This document shows, piece by piece, positions 51,603 through 60,408 of a stretch of DNA of 64,000 nt (the first letter of the stretch is position 1; the number at the start of each line of letters is the position of its first letter). The notes under the pieces were generated by a model. The model saw nothing but the letters and a program-made list of their open reading frames with translations. It was not told the origin of the DNA and did no database searches. The stretch is from Desulfotruncus arcticus DSM 17038. GTDB lineage: Bacteria; Bacillota; Desulfotomaculia; Desulfotomaculales; Desulfallaceae. The position numbers and the translations under genes were made by a program. The stretch lies in assembly GCF_900113335.1 (NCBI RefSeq), contig NZ_FOOX01000022.1:1-64000 (forward strand), written 5' to 3'.

Positions 51603-53336
51603 GTGAATGAAATTAAAACTGACGTGTTAATTCTGGGTAGTGGTGGAGCAGGCTTGTTTGCAGCGTTGCATGTTTATGATAATAACCCCGGTTTAAATGT
51701 GGTACTGGCGACAAAGGGATTGATTGGCAAGTGTGGCTGCAGTCGCATGGTGCAGGGTGGATTGAACGTTGTTCTGAACCCGGCGGACTCTGTTGAAAAA
51801 CATTTCATGGATACCATCAAAGGGGGCGGCTTTGTAAATAACCAGGATCTGGCCTGGACGCTGGTAAAAGACGCTCCAAAAACAGTGCATGAGCTGGAAG
51901 TTAAGGTAGGTTGTTTTTTTGACCGGGCGGAGGACGGCCAAATCCACCAAAAGGCCTTTGCGGGACAATCCTTTGACAGGACCGTTCACGTTGCTGACCT
52001 CAGTGGTATTCAAATAATATCCCGGCTCACCGACCAAATTTTCCGCCGGGAAGAAAAAATTAAAATTTTGGAGGAAACTCGAGGCCTTGATTTGCTTACC
52101 ACTGAAGAAGGCGACCGTGTGATTGGAGCTGTTATGGCCAATGTTCGCTCGGGTGAAATTTTTGTTATCAGCGCTAAAGTTGTAATAGTTGCTACAGGCG
52201 GTTCAGCCTCCATGTATAAGATATCCGCACCTTCTTTTGACAAGACCGGGGACGGTATGGCCATGTGTTTTCGGGCCGGTGCGGAATTTGTGGACATGGA
52301 AATGCTGCAGTTCCACCCGACCGGGCTGCTGGCCGGACAGTCAAGGCTGAGCGGAAGCGTTCTGGAAGAAGGCTTGCGGGGCGCAGGCGGTTATATGATT
52401 AACGGCCTGGGTGAGAGGTACATGGAACGCTATGACCCCGAACGGATGGAGCGCTCAACCCGTGACCGCGTTGCCAGAGCAGGGTACATGGAAATTATGG
52501 CCGGCAGGGGCACCGAAAACGAGGGTGTAATGATAGATATGACTCATTTAGGTGCCGAATTTGTGGAAAATAAGTTTCCCGGTATGTGTGAACGTGTACG
52601 AGATATAGGTAAAGACCTGGCCCGGGAGCCTGTAGAGGTTAGCCCAACCGCGCACTTCCAAATGGGTGGAGTTAAAATTGACATCCATTGCCAAACAAAC
52701 TTAAAAGGGTTGCTGGTTGCCGGTGAGGATTCAGGCGGGGTGCACGGCTCCAACCGCCTTGGCGGCAACGGCATTTGCGAGTCCACTGTTTTTGGACGAA
52801 GAGCCGGCGACACTGCGGCGGCTCTTGCTGAACAGGAAATATTAAGGCCATATCGGCAGGAACAAGTTGAGAAAATCAAGAGGCGCTGGCTTTATTTGTA
52901 TAAACGCAGCAACGGGGTAGATATTTATCCCATCAGGGATGAAATCAAACTTTTAATGTGGGAAAAGGTTGGCGTGGTGCGCGACGGCCTAAAACTGCAG
53001 GAAGCGGTTGACAGGTTGGATGAGCTGCTGGAAATGGCAGGACAAGCCTGTGTTGCAAAAGGAACGCTAAACAGGTATAATATGGAATGGAACGATATCA
53101 TAAACGTCACAAACTGGATAACAGTTGGACGCCTTGTGGCTAAATCAGCTTTGTTGAGGACAGAAAGCCGCGGCTCTCATTACAGGTCTGACCATACGGA
53201 AACAGATAATCAAAACTGGCTTGTGAATATTTACCTTAAAAATAAGGGGAATCTACAGCTGGAAAATTACGCTAAACCAATAATTGCTTCTAAGTTTTCC
53301 GCCAACGATATTAGAAAGTCCAATATCAAATATTGA
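51603..53336 (+). CDS. sdhA: Succinate dehydrogenase/fumarate reductase, flavoprotein subunit
   Basis: A 577-aa flavoprotein. The dinucleotide loop is LILGSGGAGLFAALH. LQFHPTGLLAG, STRDRVARAGY, SPTAHFQMGGV and GSNRLGGNG hold the active-site His, Arg and FAD contacts. The position that carries the FAD-linking histidine in B. subtilis or E. coli enzymes (five before the Q of QGG) is Cys46 here, in GCSRMVQGG. FAD is then probably not covalently bound; E. coli FrdA loses succinate oxidation but keeps fumarate reduction when that His is changed. It therefore may favour fumarate reduction. It starts at GTG 51603. Confidence 0.85.
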   Translation: MNEIKTDVLILGSGGAGLFAALHVYDNNPGLNVVLATKGLIGKCGCSRMVQGGLNVVLNPADSVEKHFMDTIKGGGFVNNQDLAWTLVKDAPKTVHELEVKVGCFFDRAEDGQIHQKAFAGQSFDRTVHVADLSGIQIISRLTDQIFRREEKIKILEETRGLDLLTTEEGDRVIGAVMANVRSGEIFVISAKVVIVATGGSASMYKISAPSFDKTGDGMAMCFRAGAEFVDMEMLQFHPTGLLAGQSRLSGSVLEEGLRGAGGYMINGLGERYMERYDPERMERSTRDRVARAGYMEIMAGRGTENEGVMIDMTHLGAEFVENKFPGMCERVRDIGKDLAREPVEVSPTAHFQMGGVKIDIHCQTNLKGLLVAGEDSGGVHGSNRLGGNGICESTVFGRRAGDTAAALAEQEILRPYRQEQVEKIKRRWLYLYKRSNGVDIYPIRDEIKLLMWEKVGVVRDGLKLQEAVDRLDELLEMAGQACVAKGTLNRYNMEWNDIINVTNWITVGRLVAKSALLRTESRGSHYRSDHTETDNQNWLVNIYLKNKGNLQLENYAKPIIASKFSANDIRKSNIKY

Positions 53337-53434
53337 TGAAATAATGTGGCGTGCTTCCTATTTTAAATGGAGGTACGTCGCATTTATAAAATTAATATGG
53401 ATTGTTTATATTTTATAAGATAGGAGTTGGGACA

Positions 53435-54142
53435 ATGCAAAACCATTTTCAGCCAGTTGTAACAGAAAAATCCAGCAGGTCCCAAAGGATTGTAGTACAA
53501 ATCCGTGAACTTTTAGCCGACGGTAAACTAAAGAGTGGTGATAAACTGCCACCGGAACGAGAACTGGCAAATATTTTCAATGTCAGCCGTACGTCAGTGC
53601 GAGAAGCGATTAGGACGTTGGCTGCCATGGGTTTGGTTGAGATAAAAAAGGGTTATGGTGTGTTTATCAAGGAAGCAAGTATTGATTCTGTGATCAGTAA
53701 TGTTGCTGATGCGCTAATTTTAAGCCAAGATGAAATAAAGCAGTTGTTCGAGATAAGAAAGGTTCTTGAAACCCAGGCTGCAGCGTGGGCGGCTCAAAGA
53801 GCCACTGACGAGGAAATAGAAGAATTAGAGACAATTATCTCCGAAGTTAAGTTATCCAAAAAAAGAAAACTTGACCTTGCACTGGCAAGAGAGTACGATG
53901 AGAGATTCCACGGGGCGATAATAAAGGCATCACACAACGAGGTTCTGGTTAAGATTATGTCCGGTTTATTTGATGTGCTGGACAAGGCGCGTACCAAAAC
54001 AGCAATAGTGCCTGGGCGCGCGGCACAATCCATTAATGATCATGAAGCCATTGCCAAAGCCATTCTAGAGCACGATGACCAGAAAGCTATGCAAGCAATG
54101 TATGAGCATATTGAAAGCGTGGAAAAAACCATAGAAAAATAA
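53435..54142 (+). CDS. FadR-type (FCD) GntR regulator
   Basis: A 235-aa regulator. The N-terminal winged helix is KLPPERELANIFNVSRTSVR, and the C-terminal all-helical FCD domain has its metal ligands in DERFHGAI, NDHEAIAKAI and MYEHIE. FCD-GntR proteins bind operators of the form TGGTnnnACCA and respond to small organic acids such as lactate, pyruvate or succinate. Such sites occur at slcC, suyAB, fumarase and the first TAXI-TRAP. It follows sdhA in the same direction. AGGAG sets ATG 53435. No site was found before its own gene. Confidence 0.75.
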   Translation: MQNHFQPVVTEKSSRSQRIVVQIRELLADGKLKSGDKLPPERELANIFNVSRTSVREAIRTLAAMGLVEIKKGYGVFIKEASIDSVISNVADALILSQDEIKQLFEIRKVLETQAAAWAAQRATDEEIEELETIISEVKLSKKRKLDLALAREYDERFHGAIIKASHNEVLVKIMSGLFDVLDKARTKTAIVPGRAAQSINDHEAIAKAILEHDDQKAMQAMYEHIESVEKTIEK

Positions 54143-54196
54143 TATTAGACCCAATCAAGACCATTATTGAGGTCTGTAATGGAATAAGATTAAGGC

Positions 54197-55114
54197 GTGA
54201 TGCTTATGGAATTTTTAGGATTCATTAGACCGGATGGCAGCGTGGGAAGCCGCAATCATTTGCTCTTGATATCTACCGATCCAGCAGCGGACAAGCTATG
54301 TTTAAAAGTCGCTGATACCATTTATAATGCTGTTCCGGTTGTCTATGGACCGGTTAGACACCAATCATTTGCTAAATATCTATTGGCTATAATAAACAGC
54401 CCAAATGTTGCGGGAGCGGTATTGCTGGGGATACAATCTCAGGGGTTAAGTGAAAATATAGCCAGGGAAATGTCTCTAATTGGTAAGCCTGTCGAAGTAA
54501 TTGACATAAGCGCCGCGGGGGGGCCGGTTCAAGCTGTTGCCAGGTCTACCCGGGCCGCTGTGTCCATAGCCAGAGAAATTAGCACTTACAGGCGCCAGTT
54601 ATCGCTTCTTTCCAGGCTGACATTGGGTATTATTTATAAGGAAGATACTAAAATAGCTGATTTACTATTACCGTGTATGCGGGATATCATTGAAAATAAC
54701 AACGTGCGCATTGTTATAGCCAGGGAGGTAGTGGACAAAAAAGACAAAATCAACAGCCTCCATGTTGTTAAAAAACTGGGTGTTGATGATCCTGTGGGTA
54801 AAGATCGGGGCTTATACGAGCTGGAGCTATCGAAGGACCCAAATGAAATAATGCGGAGCATGGTTTTAAAGGGAGTACAGGTGGTTTTAGCGGCGACAGA
54901 CAGTTTATTTGCCGGCAACAACGCCCTTGTTCCCGTAATTAATATAACTACTGATAAAAATTGTTACGAGACATTGGAAGACAGTATTGAACTGAATTTA
55001 AGCGGTTTGGATTACAAACGATATGATGCTAATGAGTATCGTTTATTAATAATCAATGAAATTATCGCTACGGCTTCCGGTAAATTGACAAAGGCCGAAA
55101 CTTTAATGCTTTAA
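54197..55114 (+). CDS. Degenerate UxaA/SuyB-like protein (305 aa)
   Basis: The N-terminal third resembles SuyB: MEFLGFIRPDGSVGSRNHLL matches its opening, and INSPNVAGAVLLGIQSQG the next strand. The metal-binding KCGESD block is absent, the corresponding stretch reading GIIYKEDTKIADLL. The last 100 residues also differ. It starts at GTG 54197, or at ATG 54206, which gives MEFLGF. It probably does not do the lyase reaction. It may be a partner, a sensor or a decaying copy. It lies between two regulators. Confidence 0.6.
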   Translation: MMLMEFLGFIRPDGSVGSRNHLLLISTDPAADKLCLKVADTIYNAVPVVYGPVRHQSFAKYLLAIINSPNVAGAVLLGIQSQGLSENIAREMSLIGKPVEVIDISAAGGPVQAVARSTRAAVSIAREISTYRRQLSLLSRLTLGIIYKEDTKIADLLLPCMRDIIENNNVRIVIAREVVDKKDKINSLHVVKKLGVDDPVGKDRGLYELELSKDPNEIMRSMVLKGVQVVLAATDSLFAGNNALVPVINITTDKNCYETLEDSIELNLSGLDYKRYDANEYRLLIINEIIATASGKLTKAETLML

Positions 55115-55136
55115 ACTGGGATTGATAAGGGGTGAG

Positions 55137-55164
55137 ATAGGCCTATTAAAAGAGGCCTATTTTT
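55137..55164 (+). terminator. Terminator after the UxaA-like gene
   Basis: ATAGGCCT (55137-55144) pairs with AGGCCTAT (55153-55160), followed by TTTTAA. Confidence 0.75.
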
Positions 55165-55479
55165 AACTCTATAAAGTTAATGCTTCTATAATGCATTAAA
55201 ATTATTTTTACCGGATTGTTTATAGACAATTTAAGTTTTCCATTATTATTTAGAAAAATTAATTGCATGAGTTGTTAAACTAGCCATTCTTGATAATGTT
55301 TTCAGGGTGGCTCTTTTGTTTTTTGAGACTGTGGTTTTTTAGTAAAGTTCCGAGAATAATAGGCGCAGAAATAGAATAATTTCTAAACCTTCGGCGAAAG
55401 AAAAATAATTCCAATTTAATAATTAATTAATTTATGTTTGGCAACTTTTCAATTATTTGAGAAGGAGGTTGTTAAACTA
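55165..55479 (+). other. AT-rich leader before the sigma-54 activator
   Basis: About 315 bases, strongly AT-rich, with a weak imperfect hairpin near 55283-55315. No ORF was seen and no promoter matched consensus well. Confidence 0.4.
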
Positions 55480-57387
55480 ATGAATATTGTAATTTTTAAT
55501 TCCCATAGGTTAAATAATGAAATTAAGAAGGTATATAACGAAATACAAACTTATTGTTATTTTGATATACAAATAATAGAAGAAATGTTTGACAAAGCTC
55601 TTTTAATTGCAAAAAAACTCGAACTGCAAGATAGCGTGGATGCCATCATTACCGGAGGGGCGACGGGTGAAATGATGCGGGACAAAATAAACATACCAGT
55701 TGTCAGCTTTTCGGTAACGGGTTTTGACTTGCTAAAGACGCTTATGAATGCGAAAACAGATTCTACCGATACCGTTGCAGTGGTAAACTTTAAAAAAAGT
55801 TATCAGGAACTGAGATATATTGAGGAATTATTAAAAATTAGATTGGATGAATATGTATATAATGATCAGCACGAATTGCTAAATATAATTAATAAAATCA
55901 GAAAAAAAGGTTATGATTTTGTGGTGGGAACCACTATAATTTGTGATTTGGCAACAGAGCATGGAATACGTAATTACGTGGTCTATTCCAGGGAAGCAAT
56001 AATGAATGCCATGAAAACAGCATGTGAATTAGTTATCACACGCAGGCAGGAATTGGAAAAAATTGAGCGTCTGAAAGCTATTTTAAACTTTGCCTATTGT
56101 GGTATTATTGCTACCGATGAAAAGGGCCTTATCAAAATGTTTAACCCGGCAGTTCAAAAGATCCTGCGAATGGAACCGGCTTTTGCCTTGGAAAAGCACA
56201 TAGACCAGGTTGCGCCCGGTTTACAGTTAACAAGGGCATTACATTCCGAATCACCCCAAATAGATCAAATAAAAAAAATTGGTAACTTAAATATACTGGT
56301 AACTCATGTGCCAATTATAGTCAAAGGTAATGTAAAAGGTATAGTAGCCACATGCCAGGATGTCAACACACTGCAGCAAACGGAAGCTAGAGTTAGACAA
56401 AAATTACACAAAAAGGGATTATACGCTAAAAATAAATTCACTGATATTATTGGCAAGTGTATAAGGATTCAAGAGACTGTAGCCAGGGCTAAAAGCTATG
56501 CGGTTTCTGATTCAACCATACTTATTTACGGTGAAACGGGAACCGGTAAAGAATTGTTTGCCCAAAGCATACACAATTACAGTAGGCGTAGTAACCAGCC
56601 TTTTATTGCTATAAACTGTGCCGCTTTACCTGAATCACTTCTTGAAAGTGAATTATTTGGGTATGAGGATGGGGCATTTACCGGGGCGCGAAGAGGGGGG
56701 AAAGCAGGCTTGTTCGAACTGGCACATCTAGGCACCATTTTTTTAGATGAAATCAGTGAAATTCCTTTAAAGATGCAAGCGAGGCTGCTAAGGGTGTTAC
56801 AAGAAAAGGAAATTATGAGAATTGGTAGCGACAAGGTAATCAATGTAAATATTCGTATTATATCCGCTACTAATCGAAATTTATGGCATAGGGTGCAGGA
56901 AGGCTTGTTTAGAGAGGATCTATTTTACCGGCTTAATGTTTTGAAATTGGACTTGCCACCATTGCGGGAAAGAATTGACGATATTCCGCTACTGCTTAAT
57001 AATCTAAACTTACCGAAAGCACTGGACCCTTATGTATCCTTAATAATAAGTAAGTTTAATAATTTATATTGGCCTGGCAATATCAGGCAAATGGAGAATA
57101 TTATAGAAAGATTGATGGTGATATTCCAAGGATTTAAGGGAATGGTTAGTAAGGTTGAGTTTATGCAAATATTGGATGAAGTGACGGAAAATATACCTTT
57201 GGTTGACGCAATGAAGACAAGAACGAGCATCCCAACAAGCTTGAATGCCTGCTCCGAGCGAAAAGTCACTGATGAAAGTATTTTAAAGGTTTTGAGAGAT
57301 GTAAACGGAAATAAAGTGGCGGCAGCCAAAAAATTGGGGGTTAGTCGTATGACCTTATGGCGCTGGCTTAAAAAGATAAATATTTAA
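55480..57387 (+). CDS. PrpR-type sigma-54-dependent activator
   Basis: A 635-aa enhancer-binding protein. Residues 1-200 form a PrpR_N ligand domain (IITGGATGEMMRDKINIPVV). A PAS domain follows (about 205-300; AILNFAYCGIIATDEKGLIK), then the AAA+ domain with Walker A GETGTGKE, the sigma-54 contact loop GAFTGA and IFLDEISE, and a Fis-type HTH at the end (VAAAKKLGVSRMTLWRWLKK). PrpR proteins sense short acyl acids such as 2-methylcitrate. It faces away from the CoA-transferase operon, whose promoter at 60391-60408 has a -24/-12 box, so that operon is the likely target. AAGGAGG sets ATG 55480. Confidence 0.85.
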   Translation: MNIVIFNSHRLNNEIKKVYNEIQTYCYFDIQIIEEMFDKALLIAKKLELQDSVDAIITGGATGEMMRDKINIPVVSFSVTGFDLLKTLMNAKTDSTDTVAVVNFKKSYQELRYIEELLKIRLDEYVYNDQHELLNIINKIRKKGYDFVVGTTIICDLATEHGIRNYVVYSREAIMNAMKTACELVITRRQELEKIERLKAILNFAYCGIIATDEKGLIKMFNPAVQKILRMEPAFALEKHIDQVAPGLQLTRALHSESPQIDQIKKIGNLNILVTHVPIIVKGNVKGIVATCQDVNTLQQTEARVRQKLHKKGLYAKNKFTDIIGKCIRIQETVARAKSYAVSDSTILIYGETGTGKELFAQSIHNYSRRSNQPFIAINCAALPESLLESELFGYEDGAFTGARRGGKAGLFELAHLGTIFLDEISEIPLKMQARLLRVLQEKEIMRIGSDKVINVNIRIISATNRNLWHRVQEGLFREDLFYRLNVLKLDLPPLRERIDDIPLLLNNLNLPKALDPYVSLIISKFNNLYWPGNIRQMENIIERLMVIFQGFKGMVSKVEFMQILDEVTENIPLVDAMKTRTSIPTSLNACSERKVTDESILKVLRDVNGNKVAAAKKLGVSRMTLWRWLKKINI

Positions 57388-57516
57388 AACCATATGCTGT
57401 ATTTTATAATAACAAGATAAAGAGATATGGCTCTCCGGTATGTGGAAATGGGCATTTTATGCATAATAAGGCATATGTCAATATAACATTGAAACAATGA
57501 ATAGTATGATGCTGAT

Positions 57517-57548
57517 AAAAAAGGTGGCAGTGCTTACTCTGCCACCTT
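57517..57548 (-). terminator. Terminator of the CoA-transferase operon
   Basis: AAGGTGGCAG (57521-57530) pairs with CTGCCACCTT (57539-57548). On the minus strand a T-run follows. Confidence 0.8.
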
Positions 57549-57616
57549 GATTTCGGTTTGCTCAATATTTCACAAGAGTTTTTAGTACGATTTAAAATAA
57601 ACTATGGGTTTTTAAC

Positions 57617-57895
57617 TTATCTATATTTTAGAAGTTCAATTAATACGTTATCTAAATAATGTTGATAAGGCCAATTTCCTTCATGACCTTGCAGAAAAAA
57701 TTCTGGAAAAGAAATTAGCTTAACTGGCGCCCAGTTTGGCTCACTATAATTGGATTTAGCAGTTAACGACACTTGCGGAGCAACATCAATAAGTTCTAAT
57801 GTCCGCTTGAGGTTTTTCTGAATATCCGCTTTAGTCTCTACAGATTTAATTTCAGGTTGAATTGCCACAGCTGAAAAAATATCGTACTTGCTCAT
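57617..57895 (-). pseudogene. N-terminal stub of a nitrilase-family hydrolase
   Basis: The 92-aa frame begins like a carbon-nitrogen hydrolase: VAIQPEIKSVE, DIQKNLKRTLELID, and then PVKLISFPEFFLQGHEGNW, which includes the catalytic glutamate strand of the family. Full-length proteins run to 300-350 aa, with Lys and Cys later; here the frame ends after HYLDNVLIELLKYR and AT-rich sequence follows. A perfect AAAGGAGG precedes the ATG, so the stub is translated but cannot be active. It is the last gene of the CoA-transferase operon. Confidence 0.65.
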
Positions 57896-57941
57896 GATTA
57901 ATCCTCCTTTGGAGTATTTTTCCTTTTTCTTAATTTCCCAG

Positions 57942-59144
57942 TTATATTACCTGTTCTTTCCGCAGTATTTCTATTTCACTCTTGGTGTAGTTTAATAACT
58001 GTGACAGCACCTCTTCATTATGCTCGCCTAAAAGAGGCGGACGGTATTTTATTTTAGGATTGGTCAGGGAAAACTTATAAGGAAAACCCAACAGCTTGAT
58101 TATGCCTACATTGGGATGTTCTGTTTCGAGCACCATATCCCGGGTAGCCAGGTGCTTATCTTGGAATACTTCTTCCAAGTTTAAAATTAATCCAGCAGGC
58201 AAAGTTGCTTTTTCAAACAACCTGAGCCATTCGTTACTGTTTTTAGTGCGCATTTTTTTTTCCAGTATCGGTGTTATGATTTTACGATTTTCCACCCTCT
58301 TTAAATTGGTATTAAACCTTTCATCGTTAATTAATTCAGGAAGATCCACGGCGTTACAGAATTTAGGATACATAACATCACTGGTTGCCGCAATTTGAAC
58401 ATATTTACCGTCTTTTGCTTCAAAGGCCCGGGCTGGAATCCGGTGGGCATGGTCAAAACCGAACCTGCCTGGAGCAGTATCTGTGGCAAAATATTCGGCG
58501 GCCATAATGGTTAACATGGAAATCATCGAATCGTACAGCGCTATATCAATATATTGCCCCTTTCCGGTTTCCTTACGGTATAATAGCGCGGATTGTATGG
58601 CGATTACCGAGTGAAGTGCCGCCACTAAATCAGTGACAGGAATTCCTACTTTGGCCGGAGGGCGGTCCTTTTCACCGGTAATGGACATTAGCCCAGTCAT
58701 CCCCTGGATAATCGGATCGTAAGCCTTTTTGTCCCGGTAAGGACCGTATTGACCGAAACCTGAGATAGAACAATATATCAAGTCGGGTTTAATTTGTTTT
58801 AAAGTTTCATAATCAATGCCCAGCCTTTTGGCAACCCCGGGAGCAAAATTTTCTACTACTACATCCGCTTTTTTTGCCAGCTTAACAGCTATCTTTTTCC
58901 CTTTTTTGTTTTTCAGGTTCAAAGTGATGGCTTTTTTATTCCGGTTGAGAAAACAAAAATAGCCGCTTTCATCTTTGCTAAACATCGGGGGCCATGCTCT
59001 TGTTTCATCTCCCCCGGGTGATTCCACCTTGATTACTTCCGCACCCAAATCACCCAATATTTGTGTTGCCATAGGTCCGGCTAGAACCCTTGTAAAATCT
59101 AGAGTTCTTATTTTATTCAAGGGTTGTTCCATTATCAGCACCAT
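57942..59144 (-). CDS. Class III CoA-transferase (CaiB/BaiF), probable succinyl-CoA:3-sulfinopropionate transferase
   Basis: A 400-aa family III CoA-transferase. TRVLAGPMATQILGDLGAEV and KVESPGGDETR open the protein; the catalytic aspartate lies in DIALYDSMISM, about 180 residues in. ENFAPGVAKRLGIDYETL and the small-domain ending PLLGEHNEEVL are normal. It moves CoA from succinyl-CoA to another acid. In Variovorax a class III enzyme activates 3-sulfinopropionate in this way next to a desulfinase, the same pairing as here. It lies 17 bases past the dehydrogenase-like gene. ATG 59132 is an alternative start. Confidence 0.7.
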   Translation of the reverse strand: MVLIMEQPLNKIRTLDFTRVLAGPMATQILGDLGAEVIKVESPGGDETRAWPPMFSKDESGYFCFLNRNKKAITLNLKNKKGKKIAVKLAKKADVVVENFAPGVAKRLGIDYETLKQIKPDLIYCSISGFGQYGPYRDKKAYDPIIQGMTGLMSITGEKDRPPAKVGIPVTDLVAALHSVIAIQSALLYRKETGKGQYIDIALYDSMISMLTIMAAEYFATDTAPGRFGFDHAHRIPARAFEAKDGKYVQIAATSDVMYPKFCNAVDLPELINDERFNTNLKRVENRKIITPILEKKMRTKNSNEWLRLFEKATLPAGLILNLEEVFQDKHLATRDMVLETEHPNVGIIKLLGFPYKFSLTNPKIKYRPPLLGEHNEEVLSQLLNYTKSEIEILRKEQVI

Positions 59145-59161
59145 CTTTAACTTGAGATATT

Positions 59162-60343
59162 TTATTTACGAAAATCGAACTTTCTACCAAATACACTTCT
59201 GGCAATCATATTAAGTTGAGCTTGAGACGTACCGCCACCAATCTGGAACATGCGAACATCGCGTAGCATTCGCTCTAAGGGGAGTTCCCGTGAATACCCG
59301 GTTGCACCGAACATTTGTAAAGAATCACTTACTACTTCAAATGCCGCATGTGCAGTAAAGGCCTTGGCTATGGAAGCGTCCTTCATATGCGGTAACATAA
59401 CATTATTAGGTAGTTGTTTAGCATTGCAGGCTGCTTTATATAACAACAGGCGAGCTGCGTTTAAACTCATTTCGCCTTTGGCTGTTATCCACTGTAATCC
59501 TTGAAATTCGCAAAGTTTTTTATCAAACTGTTCACGCTTCAACATGTAATCCACAGCCAGATCATGCGCTCCCTGGGCAATACCCAATGCCACCGTTCCT
59601 GCTCCAATGCGTTGAGCGTTGTAACCGTTCATTAATTTTTTGAATCCCTCCCTGGGATCACAGACAACAATATTCTCTTCGGGTATTTCACAGTCTTCGA
59701 AAATAAGTTCGGTCTCCGGAATCCCCCTGAGACCCAGAGCATCTTCAATTTTCCCAAAACTAAATCCTGGAGTTCCCTTATCTACCAGAACTCCTCCAAT
59801 GCCCTGATCCACACCGTTTTTATTAATAATTCTTGAAAAAATTAAGTTTGTTTGTGCTATACCACCTCCTGTAATCCAATGTTTTAGCCCGTTTAGTACG
59901 TAATGACTTCCTTTTTGCACCGCCTTGGTTTGTAAAGAAGTGAGGGCGGTGCCGGCATTGGGCTCGGTCATGCCGATGGCGGGTTTGTCTCCTTGTTCCA
60001 AAACCCTTTTGGCTACTTTCTTGCGTTGCTCTTCGGTACCATAAGCCATAATCACTCCTAGGGCACCCATATTGGTTTCAACTACTATGCGCCCGCTGAT
60101 ACCGCAAAACTGGGCAATTTGTTCAATAACCAGGATAACATCGATTAAGGGTCTTTCAACTCCTCCGTATTTTTTGGGAATCGTCATCCCCAGAAAACCT
60201 GCTTCAAGCATTTTTTTTACATTTTCATGGGGGTATTCATGATTAATGTCATAGTAAGCCGCTTTGGGAGCAAACTCATTCTTTCCAAGCTTGCGTGCCA
60301 AATCCACTAACATTTTTTGTTCTCTGTTAAGTTGAAAATCCAT
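59162..60343 (-). CDS. acd: Acyl-CoA-dehydrogenase-like probable 3-sulfinopropionyl-CoA desulfinase
   Basis: A 393-aa acyl-CoA dehydrogenase fold. GMTEPNAGTALTSLQTKA and HWITGGGIAQ bind FAD, and LPLERMLRDVRMFQIGGGTS is the end helix. Both places where family members keep the catalytic glutamate are changed: Gly in IGGGTS for the MCAD position, and Gln244 in NAQRIGAG for the isovaleryl-CoA/long-chain position. An arginine at 85 (GISGR) is retained. The desulfinase of Advenella, as I recall it, has no catalytic Glu and relies on Arg84 with Gln246. Its product would be propionyl-CoA plus sulfite, with no electron acceptor. A plain dehydrogenase with an unknown base is the alternative. Confidence 0.7.
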   Translation of the reverse strand: MDFQLNREQKMLVDLARKLGKNEFAPKAAYYDINHEYPHENVKKMLEAGFLGMTIPKKYGGVERPLIDVILVIEQIAQFCGISGRIVVETNMGALGVIMAYGTEEQRKKVAKRVLEQGDKPAIGMTEPNAGTALTSLQTKAVQKGSHYVLNGLKHWITGGGIAQTNLIFSRIINKNGVDQGIGGVLVDKGTPGFSFGKIEDALGLRGIPETELIFEDCEIPEENIVVCDPREGFKKLMNGYNAQRIGAGTVALGIAQGAHDLAVDYMLKREQFDKKLCEFQGLQWITAKGEMSLNAARLLLYKAACNAKQLPNNVMLPHMKDASIAKAFTAHAAFEVVSDSLQMFGATGYSRELPLERMLRDVRMFQIGGGTSQAQLNMIARSVFGRKFDFRK

Positions 60344-60390
60344 GTCTTTCCCTCTTTCTTTAATTGTTAATAATTTTCCATAATAGCTAG

Positions 60391-60408
60391 TAGCAATTTA
60401 AATGCCAA
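60391..60408 (-). promoter_or_regulatory. Sigma-54 (-24/-12) promoter of the desulfinase operon
   Basis: The minus strand reads TTGGCATTTAAATTGCTA. The GG and GC pairs are exactly 12 bases apart, and TGGCAN8TTGC is the consensus arrangement. It lies about 50 bases before the desulfinase start. The PrpR-type activator gene is next to the operon's far end. Confidence 0.75.

Noticed and set aside
59162..60343. Acyl-CoA-dehydrogenase-like protein plus CoA-transferase as a glutarate pathway
   Set aside because: The gene pair would fit glutaryl-CoA dehydrogenase, but that enzyme needs the Glu that is Gly here, so desulfination fits better.
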